The position numbers and the translations under genes were made by a program. From assembly GCA_030262895.1 (NCBI GenBank), contig JAJSZW010000006.1:1-51410 (forward strand): a stretch of DNA of 51,410 bases, in the 5' to 3' direction. The notes beneath the pieces are model-generated. The model ran no database searches. It worked only from the letters and a program-made list of their open reading frames with translations, and was not told the origin of the DNA. Origin of the DNA: Deltaproteobacteria bacterium (lineage in GTDB: Bacteria; Desulfobacterota; Desulfobacteria; Desulfobacterales; ETH-SRB1). Position 1 is the first letter of the stretch. Each line of letters begins with the position of its first letter. This document shows positions 36,287 through 44,540 of this stretch, piece by piece.

Positions 36287-37217
36287 TGAGCCGGTTTTTA
36301 AATCGACCCGGCCCTTTCACCCCCATAAAAAAATCGTAGATTCCTGCCAAAATTCCTTTTGCTGCAGAAAACTTTCGTTTTTTTATTAAAAATGAAAGCA
36401 GACAGATAACAATATATTTTGCAAGCTGAAAGATATCTTTTAGCGTTATTTTTATTGCGTTTCGTTTAATAAACCATAGTTTGTTTCTAAAGATATAATA
36501 ATTGGAAATCTCTGATTCTGACCCCATTGTCATTGAAACCTTATGCCAGATACAACAAGATGTAATTACGGCCAGTTGATATCCTAAATCTGCAACCTTT
36601 ATACATAACTCGCTTTCTTCTGATGTTAAAAAATAATCATTATAAAGCCCGCCTATTTGTTCAATTAAATCGGCTCTGATAAACATCGCCGCGCCTATAA
36701 TGAAACTGCATGAAATAATTCTCTCCTTGATATCGGATAGTTTCTTGTCCGAATATAAAAAGGTCATCATGCCGTTATTCCGGTTTAAGTTTGCTCCAGA
36801 AAAAGCTATAATATTTTTTTTATCAAAGTAATAGTTTAGTGGACCGATTAAACCCATTTTTGGATTGTTTTCCATAAATGAATAAAGTTCAGACAAAATG
36901 TTTTTTGAAACAACAGTATCATTATTCAACAAAAAAATATATTTGGGTTTTAATGCATAAGCTTTTTTAAGTCCCAAATTGTTCCCGCCAGTAAATCCCA
37001 AATTTTTTTCACTTCTTAAATAAATAACATCAGGGAAACGTCTCATTAGTTCCAGAAGAGGGTTTATTTTTGAAGCATTATCCACAACTATTATCTGAAA
37101 ATTATCATATCCTGTCAATTGCAAGGATTCAAGACAGGCTACAGTATCATCAAAACCGTTATAATTAACAACTATAACTACAATTTTCGATTCATTTTGG
37201 ATTGCTGAATCCGACAT
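36279..37217 (-). CDS. GT2-family glycosyltransferase (rhamnosyltransferase-like)
   Basis: Motifs 'VVIVVNYNGFDDTVACLESL', 'IIVVDNASKINPL', 'NLGFTGGNNLGLKKAY' and 'IFLLNNDTVV' define the WbbL/rhamnosyltransferase-like GT2 subgroup. It ends with a hydrophobic segment ('DIFQLAKYIVICLLSFLI') that may hold it at the membrane. The gene overlaps both neighbours by a few bases, so it is translated from the same mRNA. Confidence 0.88.
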   Translation of the reverse strand: MSDSAIQNESKIVVIVVNYNGFDDTVACLESLQLTGYDNFQIIVVDNASKINPLLELMRRFPDVIYLRSEKNLGFTGGNNLGLKKAYALKPKYIFLLNNDTVVSKNILSELYSFMENNPKMGLIGPLNYYFDKKNIIAFSGANLNRNNGMMTFLYSDKKLSDIKERIISCSFIIGAAMFIRADLIEQIGGLYNDYFLTSEESELCIKVADLGYQLAVITSCCIWHKVSMTMGSESEISNYYIFRNKLWFIKRNAIKITLKDIFQLAKYIVICLLSFLIKKRKFSAAKGILAGIYDFFMGVKGPGRFKNRLNA

Positions 37218-38538
37218 TATCTATGTTGCCCTTTGATTCGATACTGTTATTAGCGATTACCAAAAAAACTAACGATAAAACTATAGGCACAATTCTATAT
37301 CCTTCTATAAAATGCGGCAGCGTAAGCGATGAAATCGCTATATATAAAAAAAACAACCATACACCTTTACTAATCATAATAGGGTAAGGTATATCATTCC
37401 CCTGAAACGAAACCTTGGATATTTTTCTAGTTTTTTTGAATATATATATATAAAGCCAGGACAGCCATGCAATTCCAACAAGTCCGTATTCAGCCAACAT
37501 TTTTGAATAACCAAGATCATTATTATAGTAAAATTTATGTTTTTTATAAACATTACTATAATTGGGATCAAAACGAAGCGTGCCGACTCCCAGCACTGGA
37601 GATTTTAAAAAGTTTTTCATATACATGTCATGCTGAAATAAGCGGCCTTCAATAGACCCCTGACTTACGTTTTTGGCAGATAATATTATCTGTACCAACT
37701 TGTTTTCTTCAAGCGCTGCAATGCCTTTCTTGCTTACCGCAAGTGAAAATGCCTGAATGCTGATTCCAATAATCAATAATACTATTCCGGCAATTTTATA
37801 AATCTTTTTTCTGCTAGTTAAAAATGCAACTGTTGTAATGATTGTCATGGTGATAACATGTACTCGTGTTGCGGTGGAAATTACGCTGAATATAATAAGA
37901 ATAACAAAGAAAAGCTTAAAAAGGCATTTTTTATCAAAGCCGGTATGTAATAAATCAGCCAGCATGATAAAATAAAAAAGAAATGTAAACGACATATGAG
38001 GAAAAAATAAACGGTAGTCACCCAGCCGCAAATGCCTGATATCTGAATACTGCTCTTCCCCAATGAATCTGTAGTTAAAAATCGGAGACTGAGGGAAACA
38101 TTTCTGAATAATCGCCAATAAAGCAACACATGTAATCAGTATTACCGATAACTTTATAAATACTCTGAGTTTTTCTTCTGAGTTTATCAAAACAAGGAAT
38201 GTAAAAAACAGCAGATAAATGAAATTGTCTCTTAAAAACAGTAAACCATTAAAAAAAGGCTGGTGAAAGAATATGTTCGCCATAATCACTGTAATTATAA
38301 AAAGAATGCACGCGCAAATCACTATTAAAGACAATTGAGTATATTCTTGAAAAATTGTTATGATCCTGTTTGGAAATAAAATGAATGTGAACATAACAAT
38401 AATGATAAGGATATCTGAAATCCTGAAAAAACCCGGAACAGGGACAACAATATTGTCAGGGAGCAGAAAAAAACTATCCAGCATGATAAAAACAATTAGA
38501 ATCGCTAATAAAACACCTTTATTTTTTAATAAGGACAT
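37192..38538 (-). CDS. O-antigen ligase/polymerase-like membrane protein
   Basis: About a dozen hydrophobic helices and a long periplasmic loop near the C-terminus. The loop carries 'FLKSPVLGVGTLRFDPNYSN' and 'HKFYYNNDLGYSKMLAEYGL', the WaaL/Wzy-type pattern (PVLGVG...H/N...LAEYG). It would polymerise or ligate undecaprenyl-linked glycans at the periplasmic face. Its 3' end overlaps the next GT2 gene by 26 bp. Codon choice is noticeably AT-rich, and an 11-12 bp TA run lies inside the gene near 37439-37452. Confidence 0.85.
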   Translation of the reverse strand: MSLLKNKGVLLAILIVFIMLDSFFLLPDNIVVPVPGFFRISDILIIIVMFTFILFPNRIITIFQEYTQLSLIVICACILFIITVIMANIFFHQPFFNGLLFLRDNFIYLLFFTFLVLINSEEKLRVFIKLSVILITCVALLAIIQKCFPQSPIFNYRFIGEEQYSDIRHLRLGDYRLFFPHMSFTFLFYFIMLADLLHTGFDKKCLFKLFFVILIIFSVISTATRVHVITMTIITTVAFLTSRKKIYKIAGIVLLIIGISIQAFSLAVSKKGIAALEENKLVQIILSAKNVSQGSIEGRLFQHDMYMKNFLKSPVLGVGTLRFDPNYSNVYKKHKFYYNNDLGYSKMLAEYGLVGIAWLSWLYIYIFKKTRKISKVSFQGNDIPYPIMISKGVWLFFLYIAISSLTLPHFIEGYRIVPIVLSLVFLVIANNSIESKGNIDNVGFSNPK

Positions 38539-38541
38539 TGA

Positions 38542-40023
38542 CTATCTCTTTAACATATTAACGATACTTCGGTTTTTAATGGCAGAAAATATAGATTTAA
38601 TATCTATAATGCCGGTCAGATGGTTTACTGAGATAAAGATAACGCTAAAAAATAGGGCAATAACAAGTTTTATTAAATAGCGCTCTATTGTTGGAAATAT
38701 TATATAATAAAATACAATAAACAATATCGAAAAACAGGTTATAACGGTCATCTTGATAAATGGGTATTCAACAGCCAGCTTTTTCTGGCTCTCATAATAA
38801 GAATAACAAGCCATTAGCATAAAACTGGCTAACATTGAAATGGCCGCGCCGTGCATGCCGTACAGAGGAATTATAGTAAAATTCAGGCCGATGTTTACAG
38901 CAAGGCCTGAGACGACTATTTTTGTTATGGCATTTGTATTGTCTGAAATAAGGATGCCTGATCTAAAAACAAACCCGATTCCATAAAGCAGTATGGCATA
39001 AGCAAGCATTGGGATAACAGTATATGCCCTCCCAAAGGCATCAGGCGCTATCAGTGTAATGACAAGCGGCGCAAAAACAGATATAAAAAAGACCATATTT
39101 ACACCCAGGTAAAAAAAAGTCGCTCCAACTGTTGAGTAAAGCCTTTCCTTGTTTGGTTCTTTCTGGTTGGCAGATATAAATGGCACCCAGTTCAATAGAA
39201 AAGGGGTAATAAAAAAAACCATCATCAAGCTGGAAAATTTAGATCCTAAAGCGTATTTGCCAAGTTCATCAAGCGTTGAAAAATATGCCAGAAAATAGCG
39301 GTCATTAATAAAAACAAAACTAAGCAGTATTGTTGACAAAGATAATGGAAAGCCGTATCTGAGCATTTTTTTTAACAACGAGGTGTTTATCCTGAATGAC
39401 ACATGCGCTTTCACGTCCAGTAAAACCAGAATAACACCTGTAAGGCCGCCCATAAAGTTGCCCCACAAGATTCCTTCCACCCCTTTTTTTGCGACAACAA
39501 CAAAATATATATTAAACAGCAAGGTGAAAACAGCCACCAGAAACGTTATCACTGAATATTTTATGGCCATGTTCCGGGCGCGGTACAGGGTGAGCGGAAT
39601 TTTTCTGAATGCGATCAGGGTAATATTAACGGCCAGAATTGAAAAGCATACCGCATATTGCTCGGTCTTAAAAATCAGATTCGACAGGCTGCTGTTAAAG
39701 ACAATCAGAATAACCGGTATTGGCAACTGAAACAGGATATAAGACCAAAACGACGTGCTGACAAAAGACAATCTCTGGCAGGATTCTGAATTATCATAAT
39801 AATATTTTAAAAACGCTACAGGGATACCCATCGACAAAAGAGCGATGCAGATTTCCCTGGTAACTAAAAGGGTTTCCAGCACCCCATAATCTGCCGGACT
39901 GAGATATCTCATGTAAACCGGCAAAAGAAAAAAGGCGATCCCCTTGTAAAGGGCATCTCCTAAACCGTAAATAACTGAATGACCGGCAAACTGTTTTAAT
40001 TTTTGCCTTTCAGTTGGTTGCAA
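38542..40023 (-). CDS. Wzx-type oligosaccharide flippase (MOP family)
   Basis: A 493-residue protein with ~14 predicted helices. It starts 'FAGHSVIYGLGDALYKGIAF' then 'FLLPVYMRYLSPADYGVLET', the classic N-terminus of the polysaccharide transporter family. The protein would flip lipid-linked repeat units. It lies 3 bp from the ligase/polymerase gene, which fits a Wzx/Wzy-dependent pathway. Confidence 0.9.
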   Translation of the reverse strand: MQPTERQKLKQFAGHSVIYGLGDALYKGIAFFLLPVYMRYLSPADYGVLETLLVTREICIALLSMGIPVAFLKYYYDNSESCQRLSFVSTSFWSYILFQLPIPVILIVFNSSLSNLIFKTEQYAVCFSILAVNITLIAFRKIPLTLYRARNMAIKYSVITFLVAVFTLLFNIYFVVVAKKGVEGILWGNFMGGLTGVILVLLDVKAHVSFRINTSLLKKMLRYGFPLSLSTILLSFVFINDRYFLAYFSTLDELGKYALGSKFSSLMMVFFITPFLLNWVPFISANQKEPNKERLYSTVGATFFYLGVNMVFFISVFAPLVITLIAPDAFGRAYTVIPMLAYAILLYGIGFVFRSGILISDNTNAITKIVVSGLAVNIGLNFTIIPLYGMHGAAISMLASFMLMACYSYYESQKKLAVEYPFIKMTVITCFSILFIVFYYIIFPTIERYLIKLVIALFFSVIFISVNHLTGIIDIKSIFSAIKNRSIVNMLKR

Positions 40024-40366
40024 AATAGATTTTTCCTGTTCTGCTTATTCTTAAGGATTTGTAAATCAATTTGCACGATAATTTAATATAACATATTCGT
40101 GTATACATCGCAGTTATCCGTGTCAATTTTTGCAACCTGTGCGGTTAGCCATTAGCGTTTAGCCGTTAGCATTGAAAAGGGGTGGAAATGAGAGATTTTA
40201 GAGAACTTAATCAACAGGTCAATGAGGTAAAGAGGATGTTGAACAGTTTTATCCAAAAGCTAACCGCACAGGTCGAATTTTTGCCATGCAATAACCTTTG
40301 GTTTCAACAAGGGAAATAGCGCCCTGCTGACAAACGCTTATACATGTTCCGCAGCCCATACAGAAA
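40024..40366. other. Rearranged spacer with inverted repeats and two gene remnants
   Basis: A 15-bp inverted repeat, ACCTGTGCGGTTAGC at 40135-40149 and its complement at 40259-40273, brackets a small remnant frame. The 18-mer CTAACCGCACAGGTCGAA at 40260-40277 also occurs at 25082-25099, next to the operon terminator. The segment also contains TTAGCCATTAGCGTTTAGCC-type tandem motifs. The spacer looks like a site of recombination that truncated the gene beginning at 40383. Confidence 0.7.
40188..40319 (+). pseudogene. Collapsed four-helix-bundle protein remnant
   Basis: The 43-codon frame reads 'MRDFRELN' followed by 'QQVNEVKRMLNSFIQKLTAQ'. The first part resembles the start of the four-helix-bundle (23S rRNA intervening-sequence) family ('MRDFRxLKVWxKAH'). 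The second resembles its C-terminal helix ('EVKRMLxxxIxKL'). The ~70 residues normally between them are missing, so this appears to be an internally deleted relic. Confidence 0.45.
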
Positions 40367-40383
40367 TCAGTTATTTTGTTCAT
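40249..40383 (-). pseudogene. Truncated 4Fe-4S / F420-hydrogenase-beta-like protein (N-terminal stub)
   Basis: The ATG at 40383 overlaps the pyruvyl transferase end, and the first 36 residues read 'MNKITDFCMGCGTCISVCQQ' then 'GAISLVETKGYCMAKI'. This is a ferredoxin cluster motif (C-x2-C-x2-C-x3-C) as found at the N-terminus of coenzyme F420 hydrogenase/dehydrogenase beta-subunit proteins. Such proteins are regularly paired with polysaccharide pyruvyl transferases. After residue ~36 the frame enters the repeat CTAACCGCACAGG and stops within a few codons. The rest of the gene is missing. Confidence 0.7.
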
Positions 40384-41593
40384 ATAGATTACAAAGATAT
40401 CTTGAGTTCTGAAAAGAAAGTTCCCTAATAGGTTTCATTCTTTCTATCAACATTTTTCGCAGTTCTGTAACGTTCTTTTCCAGTTGATTGAATTTATTAA
40501 TGATCAGCTCTGAATCAATATCTTTAACCGACAGGTGATATTCACTCATGCCCAGCCTTTTTATAAAATCTTCGGTTTTATGTTCATAATAAATTCCGAG
40601 GAACGGAACATGATACATGGCGGAAAATACGATTGAATGATAGCGTGTTCCGATAAAATAATCCATCATGGAAATATGGGCCTGCTGATAATCCGCATCG
40701 CTTTTGTTATTCAGAATTATGATAGCATCTTTATAGATATTGTGGTTAACAGCTTTTTTTACCCTGGCGGCAATGTCTGATATCATCTGCATATCATCTT
40801 GATTTCCATACAGTTGAGGGTAAAAATAGATAATAATATTTTTTTTTATCATATGGATAATTGTATTGGCAAGGGCGTTTGCAACCCGTTCGTTTAGTTC
40901 CATAATATCAGCGCTCTTTCCAAAGACAGGATGCCAACTCAATTCGATAGGTGTCATGCCAATCTTCACACTCTCGGACGGAAATGGAAGGCCGGACTTG
41001 GCAATATGCGTTTTTATTTCTTGTTGTGTTAAAATTTTTTGTATGGCTGCATCTGCTGTAAGATTTATCTCTTTTTTTAGTTTAAGGGATTTGACCCATT
41101 TATGCGATATTTGATCGCGCACACAAATGACATCTGCTCTTTTCAGAATATATTTGTGAAGTTTTTTGCGCCACCATTTTTGAAAAGGACCCATTGATGG
41201 TGCATAGATCATAACTTTTCTGCCGTAATGCTTGGCAAAAAATAAGAAAATAGATATATGAATTTCATAACGCAGGGAATACATATCCCCGATATAAGGG
41301 CCACCTGACGGCAAAATAATTACTTCTGCTCTTTTGATAAGTGTAAGTATTTCATCTTCCTTAAATAAAAGAAAGCGGCAGAAACTAACTGCAAGTTTTC
41401 GTCTTGCGCTAATAAATATATTCCGAATAAAATCGCACTCTTTGTGCACAGGGAAATCCCTTTGAAAGTAAATATATGTAATATTTATATGCGGAATCAG
41501 CTTCCTGATTGAATCCGCAAGTGCAACCCCCTGGGCCTGATCACCACGGTTATTGGTGAACTGTCCAATCACAAGAATATTTGTTTGTTTCAT
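40367..41593 (-). CDS. Polysaccharide pyruvyl transferase family protein
   Basis: The protein (408 residues) shows the PF04230 pattern: 'ILVIGQFTNNRGDQAQGVAL' at the N-terminus, 'VIILPSGGPYIGDMYS', 'YAPSMGPFQ', 'DVICVRDQISHKWVKSL' and the late 'YFIGTRYHSIVFSAMYHVPF' with the conserved R-x-H. These enzymes add pyruvate ketals to sugars, making the polymer acidic. The ferredoxin-domain partner usually seen with it is only a stub here (40249-40383). Confidence 0.87.
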   Translation of the reverse strand: MKQTNILVIGQFTNNRGDQAQGVALADSIRKLIPHINITYIYFQRDFPVHKECDFIRNIFISARRKLAVSFCRFLLFKEDEILTLIKRAEVIILPSGGPYIGDMYSLRYEIHISIFLFFAKHYGRKVMIYAPSMGPFQKWWRKKLHKYILKRADVICVRDQISHKWVKSLKLKKEINLTADAAIQKILTQQEIKTHIAKSGLPFPSESVKIGMTPIELSWHPVFGKSADIMELNERVANALANTIIHMIKKNIIIYFYPQLYGNQDDMQMISDIAARVKKAVNHNIYKDAIIILNNKSDADYQQAHISMMDYFIGTRYHSIVFSAMYHVPFLGIYYEHKTEDFIKRLGMSEYHLSVKDIDSELIINKFNQLEKNVTELRKMLIERMKPIRELSFQNSRYLCNLYEQNN

Positions 41594-41650
41594 ATTATTT
41601 TTATCTCACCCCAGCTTATTTACGGCAAGGTTGTTCATTACCCATCATTT

Positions 41651-42847
41651 TTACTCTGCGCCAACGGATGCAATCATCTGATGGATAATATTGCCAACAG
41701 CTTCAAATCCGAATTTTTCCTTTACAAACCGGTAAGCTGATTCCCCTATTTTATTTCGCAGTTTCTCATCATGTATTAATTTTACTGTTTTTTCAGCAAA
41801 ATCTTTGGGTTCGTCGGCAATAAAAATATCTCTGCCGTCTTTTGCTCCAAGTCCTTCTGCCCCAATGGTGGTACTGACTATTGGTTTACGGCATGCCATA
41901 CTTTCAATAATTTTAAGCCGTGTTCCGCTTCCATGAAGCAATGGCACAACCGAAACTAGCGCTCCTTTAAGAAAAGGTATAACAGAAGGAACATTATCAT
42001 ATACTTCTATATTGCTCCGACTTGCAATAAGCTGCTGAAGCTCATAGTCTTCTTTTGCGCCACGGCCTATTATGAATAAGTAGATATTCTCCACTCTGGC
42101 GGCAATAATGTCCCAAATTTGACTGACAAAACATTTTATACCTTTTTCATTTTGGATATTGTCCAAACTGCCAATAAAACAAATATAAGCAAATTTATGC
42201 TTTATCGGCACTACTTTATCGTAGCGGGCAAGACTGACAAAATTTGGGATAATAACGATCTGTTCAGGCGATACAAAAGCCTGATGAAAATTCTTATCCC
42301 TGTTGCTGACACACACAAGTCTATCTACCTGATTAAAAAATGCTTTTTCATGCCAGTGGTGCAGAAAGGTCATCAGCCGCAGAGGCAGCCCAAGAATAAA
42401 GGTTGACTTACTTTGAGCCAATTGACGCGTCAGATCAGACTGTGAGTTATGAGTTCCATATATAACTGGAATTTTCTGAGATTTAATTACAGATATGTAT
42501 TGACCAATAAATAAATAGTCCATCCATACAACATCCGGTCTAAAATCTGCAAGGAGTGACTTTAGTCTGATCAGTACCTGTTTACGCTGTAAAATGGGAT
42601 CGGTAAAATAATTATAACCTCTGTTCAAGAGCCTTTTTTTTGTTGATCGGATAATAGTGTACTTTAGATCGGATGGGCAAATGGCTTGAAAGGCGGGTAT
42701 ATCCTTAATGTCCCTTCTACCTTTAGGAAAAAATAAACAGTGCACCGTGTAGTTTGTGTTTAAAATTTCAATTAGGTTGCGGGTCCGAAGCCTGTCTCCT
42801 GCATCAGTTGGATAAGGCAAGTTTTGTGTAAAAAAAAGTATTTTCAT
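41651..42847 (-). CDS. GT4-family glycosyltransferase of the EPS/exosortase type
   Basis: The N-terminal phrase 'MKILFFTQNLPYPTDAGDRL' then 'RTRNLIEIL', the central 'ICFIGSLDNIQNEKGI', and the C-terminal 'VSVVPLLHGSGTRLKIIESM' then 'ACRKPIVSTTIGAEGL' give a GT-B, GT4 fold with the E-x7-E nucleotide-sugar site. The N-terminus matches the sugar transferases commonly found with exosortases (the PEP-CTERM/EpsH1-associated group). Length (398) is normal. Confidence 0.87.
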   Translation of the reverse strand: MKILFFTQNLPYPTDAGDRLRTRNLIEILNTNYTVHCLFFPKGRRDIKDIPAFQAICPSDLKYTIIRSTKKRLLNRGYNYFTDPILQRKQVLIRLKSLLADFRPDVVWMDYLFIGQYISVIKSQKIPVIYGTHNSQSDLTRQLAQSKSTFILGLPLRLMTFLHHWHEKAFFNQVDRLVCVSNRDKNFHQAFVSPEQIVIIPNFVSLARYDKVVPIKHKFAYICFIGSLDNIQNEKGIKCFVSQIWDIIAARVENIYLFIIGRGAKEDYELQQLIASRSNIEVYDNVPSVIPFLKGALVSVVPLLHGSGTRLKIIESMACRKPIVSTTIGAEGLGAKDGRDIFIADEPKDFAEKTVKLIHDEKLRNKIGESAYRFVKEKFGFEAVGNIIHQMIASVGAE

Positions 42848-43147
42848 TGTAAAATTTTTAAACGTGTAACCTTGGGTCGGGATAGAATTGCGGGGTAGTG
42901 CCTACAAAACAGTGCGACTCAACAATTTCAATAAGTTACATATCATGGCTTCTGGCAGCACATGGCGAAAAATCAGGTGTTTACAAAGCAAGATGGGGCG
43001 ATATTTCTAAACCTGCATTGCTTTGTAAGGACTACCTGAAATCCTGAAAAGTATTCGGTAATTTTAAACTTAAAATGTCCGCTGAGCACTTCAGATTTCG
43101 TCTGATTATGTTGTCCAACATATGATCATTCTGTTATGCAAGCGGTT
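42848..43147. other. Spacer without recognisable genes
   Basis: No convincing frame with start and ribosome site. A stretch on the minus strand (about 42900-43010) hints at decayed coding but I could not assign it. No terminator or riboswitch core is visible. Confidence 0.5.
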
Positions 43148-44134
43148 TTATTTTGCGTAATGCTCGTATAAGTTTGTTTTGAACTGTTTCACCAACTTGT
43201 CTATTATTTCAATTTCCCTTACTGACAGTCTGTCCCTCCATATCGTACCCATCTTTGTGGTATCTCTTTTTAGTTTAGAGGTGATATTGTCTGAAAATGT
43301 GACTTTTGATGAGGCACTTTTTTGTATCACCCTCCCAATTTTGTTCTCCCAGTTAAGGTTGACCGCCTTGAAAAGCTGTTTAAATTCCGCCTGTGGGTCT
43401 GCACAGATATCTTCATATTTTATCCAATAAAAGTCATATTTCTTAATCATCTTCTCCAAAACGAAGTAAACTATGCCCCAGAGGACGGCTCCTTTTGCGG
43501 CATCCATACCTTTATAATTGTGTTTCTCAATAGTTTTTTTAAAAGGATTTAGAAAATTAGACATTAACTGTTTCTGATTAAGGATCAGATTAAAATCAAA
43601 ATCCCATTTCAATTTTAAGATGCTTGAGACGAATCCGGCTGGATGGCGAATCACAATTACAACGTCTAAATTGTAATTGCTTGTAAGCCATTCTATCAGG
43701 AAGGCGGCTGTTGGGTCTTTTATCAGGTGACGTTGATGTGTTCTGCTGACCCATTGTTGAGGGCTTGTATAGTCGAATAGGGCTCCGGCAAATTTACCTG
43801 TAAAAAGTTCATTTGTAAACTCTTTGTAAAATAGATCCTCCATTGAAGAAGATAAATAGTAATATGGCTGGCGCATTATTTTAACAGTTGAAGGGTTAAA
43901 AGGTTCCCGCCAATATATGACATTGTTTGCCTGGGAGAGGATTTTTCCGATCCACGAAGTGCCTGACCTATGAATGCCAGTTACAAATATCCCTTTGTGT
44001 GCTGTGCTTTTTATGCCATGAGCTTCTTTAGCTGGGACAATGTCTGGGAACAACCTCTTGGAAAGACCTCTTACCGGTCCTAATTTTTTTAAAAAATCCA
44101 AGGGGCTATAATAGACTGGATAACTGTAATACAT
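43148..44134 (-). CDS. Sulfotransferase family protein
   Basis: The PAPS-binding 5' phosphosulfate loop is 'VTGIHRSGTSWIGKIL' (residues 51-66) and the 3' phosphate motif is 'VVIVIRHPAGFVSSILKL'. Between them, 'LIKDPTAAFLIEWL' fits the family. Soluble, 328 residues, no signal peptide, so it acts in the cytoplasm on a glycan precursor. With the pyruvyl transferase it would give a sulfated or pyruvylated, anionic polysaccharide. It is the first gene of the minus-strand glycan locus in transcription order. Confidence 0.85.
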   Translation of the reverse strand: MYYSYPVYYSPLDFLKKLGPVRGLSKRLFPDIVPAKEAHGIKSTAHKGIFVTGIHRSGTSWIGKILSQANNVIYWREPFNPSTVKIMRQPYYYLSSSMEDLFYKEFTNELFTGKFAGALFDYTSPQQWVSRTHQRHLIKDPTAAFLIEWLTSNYNLDVVIVIRHPAGFVSSILKLKWDFDFNLILNQKQLMSNFLNPFKKTIEKHNYKGMDAAKGAVLWGIVYFVLEKMIKKYDFYWIKYEDICADPQAEFKQLFKAVNLNWENKIGRVIQKSASSKVTFSDNITSKLKRDTTKMGTIWRDRLSVREIEIIDKLVKQFKTNLYEHYAK

Positions 44135-44540
44135 TTCTTAAATTTCAAAGGCTCTTTTATGTTGTAATCAGTTCCAAGCCGTTTTAACAGAATTAAATTC
44201 TGTTAAGAGTTGTTTGCGCAATATGCTTGTAGACAGATGGGATGCCCGCAGCCATTGCCTCAAGTAAAGCAAAAATCGATAGACCCCCAAGTTACACCAA
44301 CCACTAAAGCTATAGGTCTTCAGGGCAGCCGGGCCGTTTGCACCACGCATAGCTTGGTTGGTTATCTGCCCCGATATGTGGCATCACTACGTGTCCGATA
44401 CTAGTCCGCCTATCTGAGGCGGAACACGGTTGGACTTTCACCAACTGGATTGCAGCCTTGTCGGCAGCTCCGAGGTCCGCTGTCAGTTAGCCATTCTCGG
44501 CCTTAGGCGGATTGGGTTTTTCAGTTTTGAGCGAGAATTG
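44135..44540 (-). other. Possible group II intron (domain I) remnant and a 23-nt palindrome
   Basis: Read on the minus strand, 44490-44200 contains a structured, GC-rich, non-coding sequence. It includes AAGGCTGCAATCCAGTTGG then TGAAAGTCCAACCG, and later GCCACATATCGGGGCAG. The phrases 'GGCTGCAATCC' and 'GGTGAAAGTCCAAC' recall the 5' domain of bacterial group II introns. No reverse transcriptase or domain V is present, so it would be a fragment. The left part holds a perfect palindrome (44184-44206). The intron call is by memory of sequence pattern only. Confidence 0.4.
44184..44206. repeat. Perfect 23-nt palindrome
   Basis: TTAACAGAATT, one A, then AATTCTGTTAA: 11-bp perfect arms around a single base. 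It lies 50 bp upstream of the sulfotransferase start, in a position suited to an operator, but no repressor gene is nearby. No T-run follows, so it is not a standard terminator. Confidence 0.75.

Noticed and set aside
42880..43050. Possible insertion-sequence end in the 300-bp spacer between the GT4 and sulfotransferase genes
   Set aside because: I could not find paired terminal repeats or a transposase pattern, so there is not enough to call a mobile element.
44168..44350. 60-codon minus-strand frame upstream of the sulfotransferase gene
   Set aside because: It lies inside the structured non-coding segment, has no ribosome site, and shows no recognisable protein pattern.
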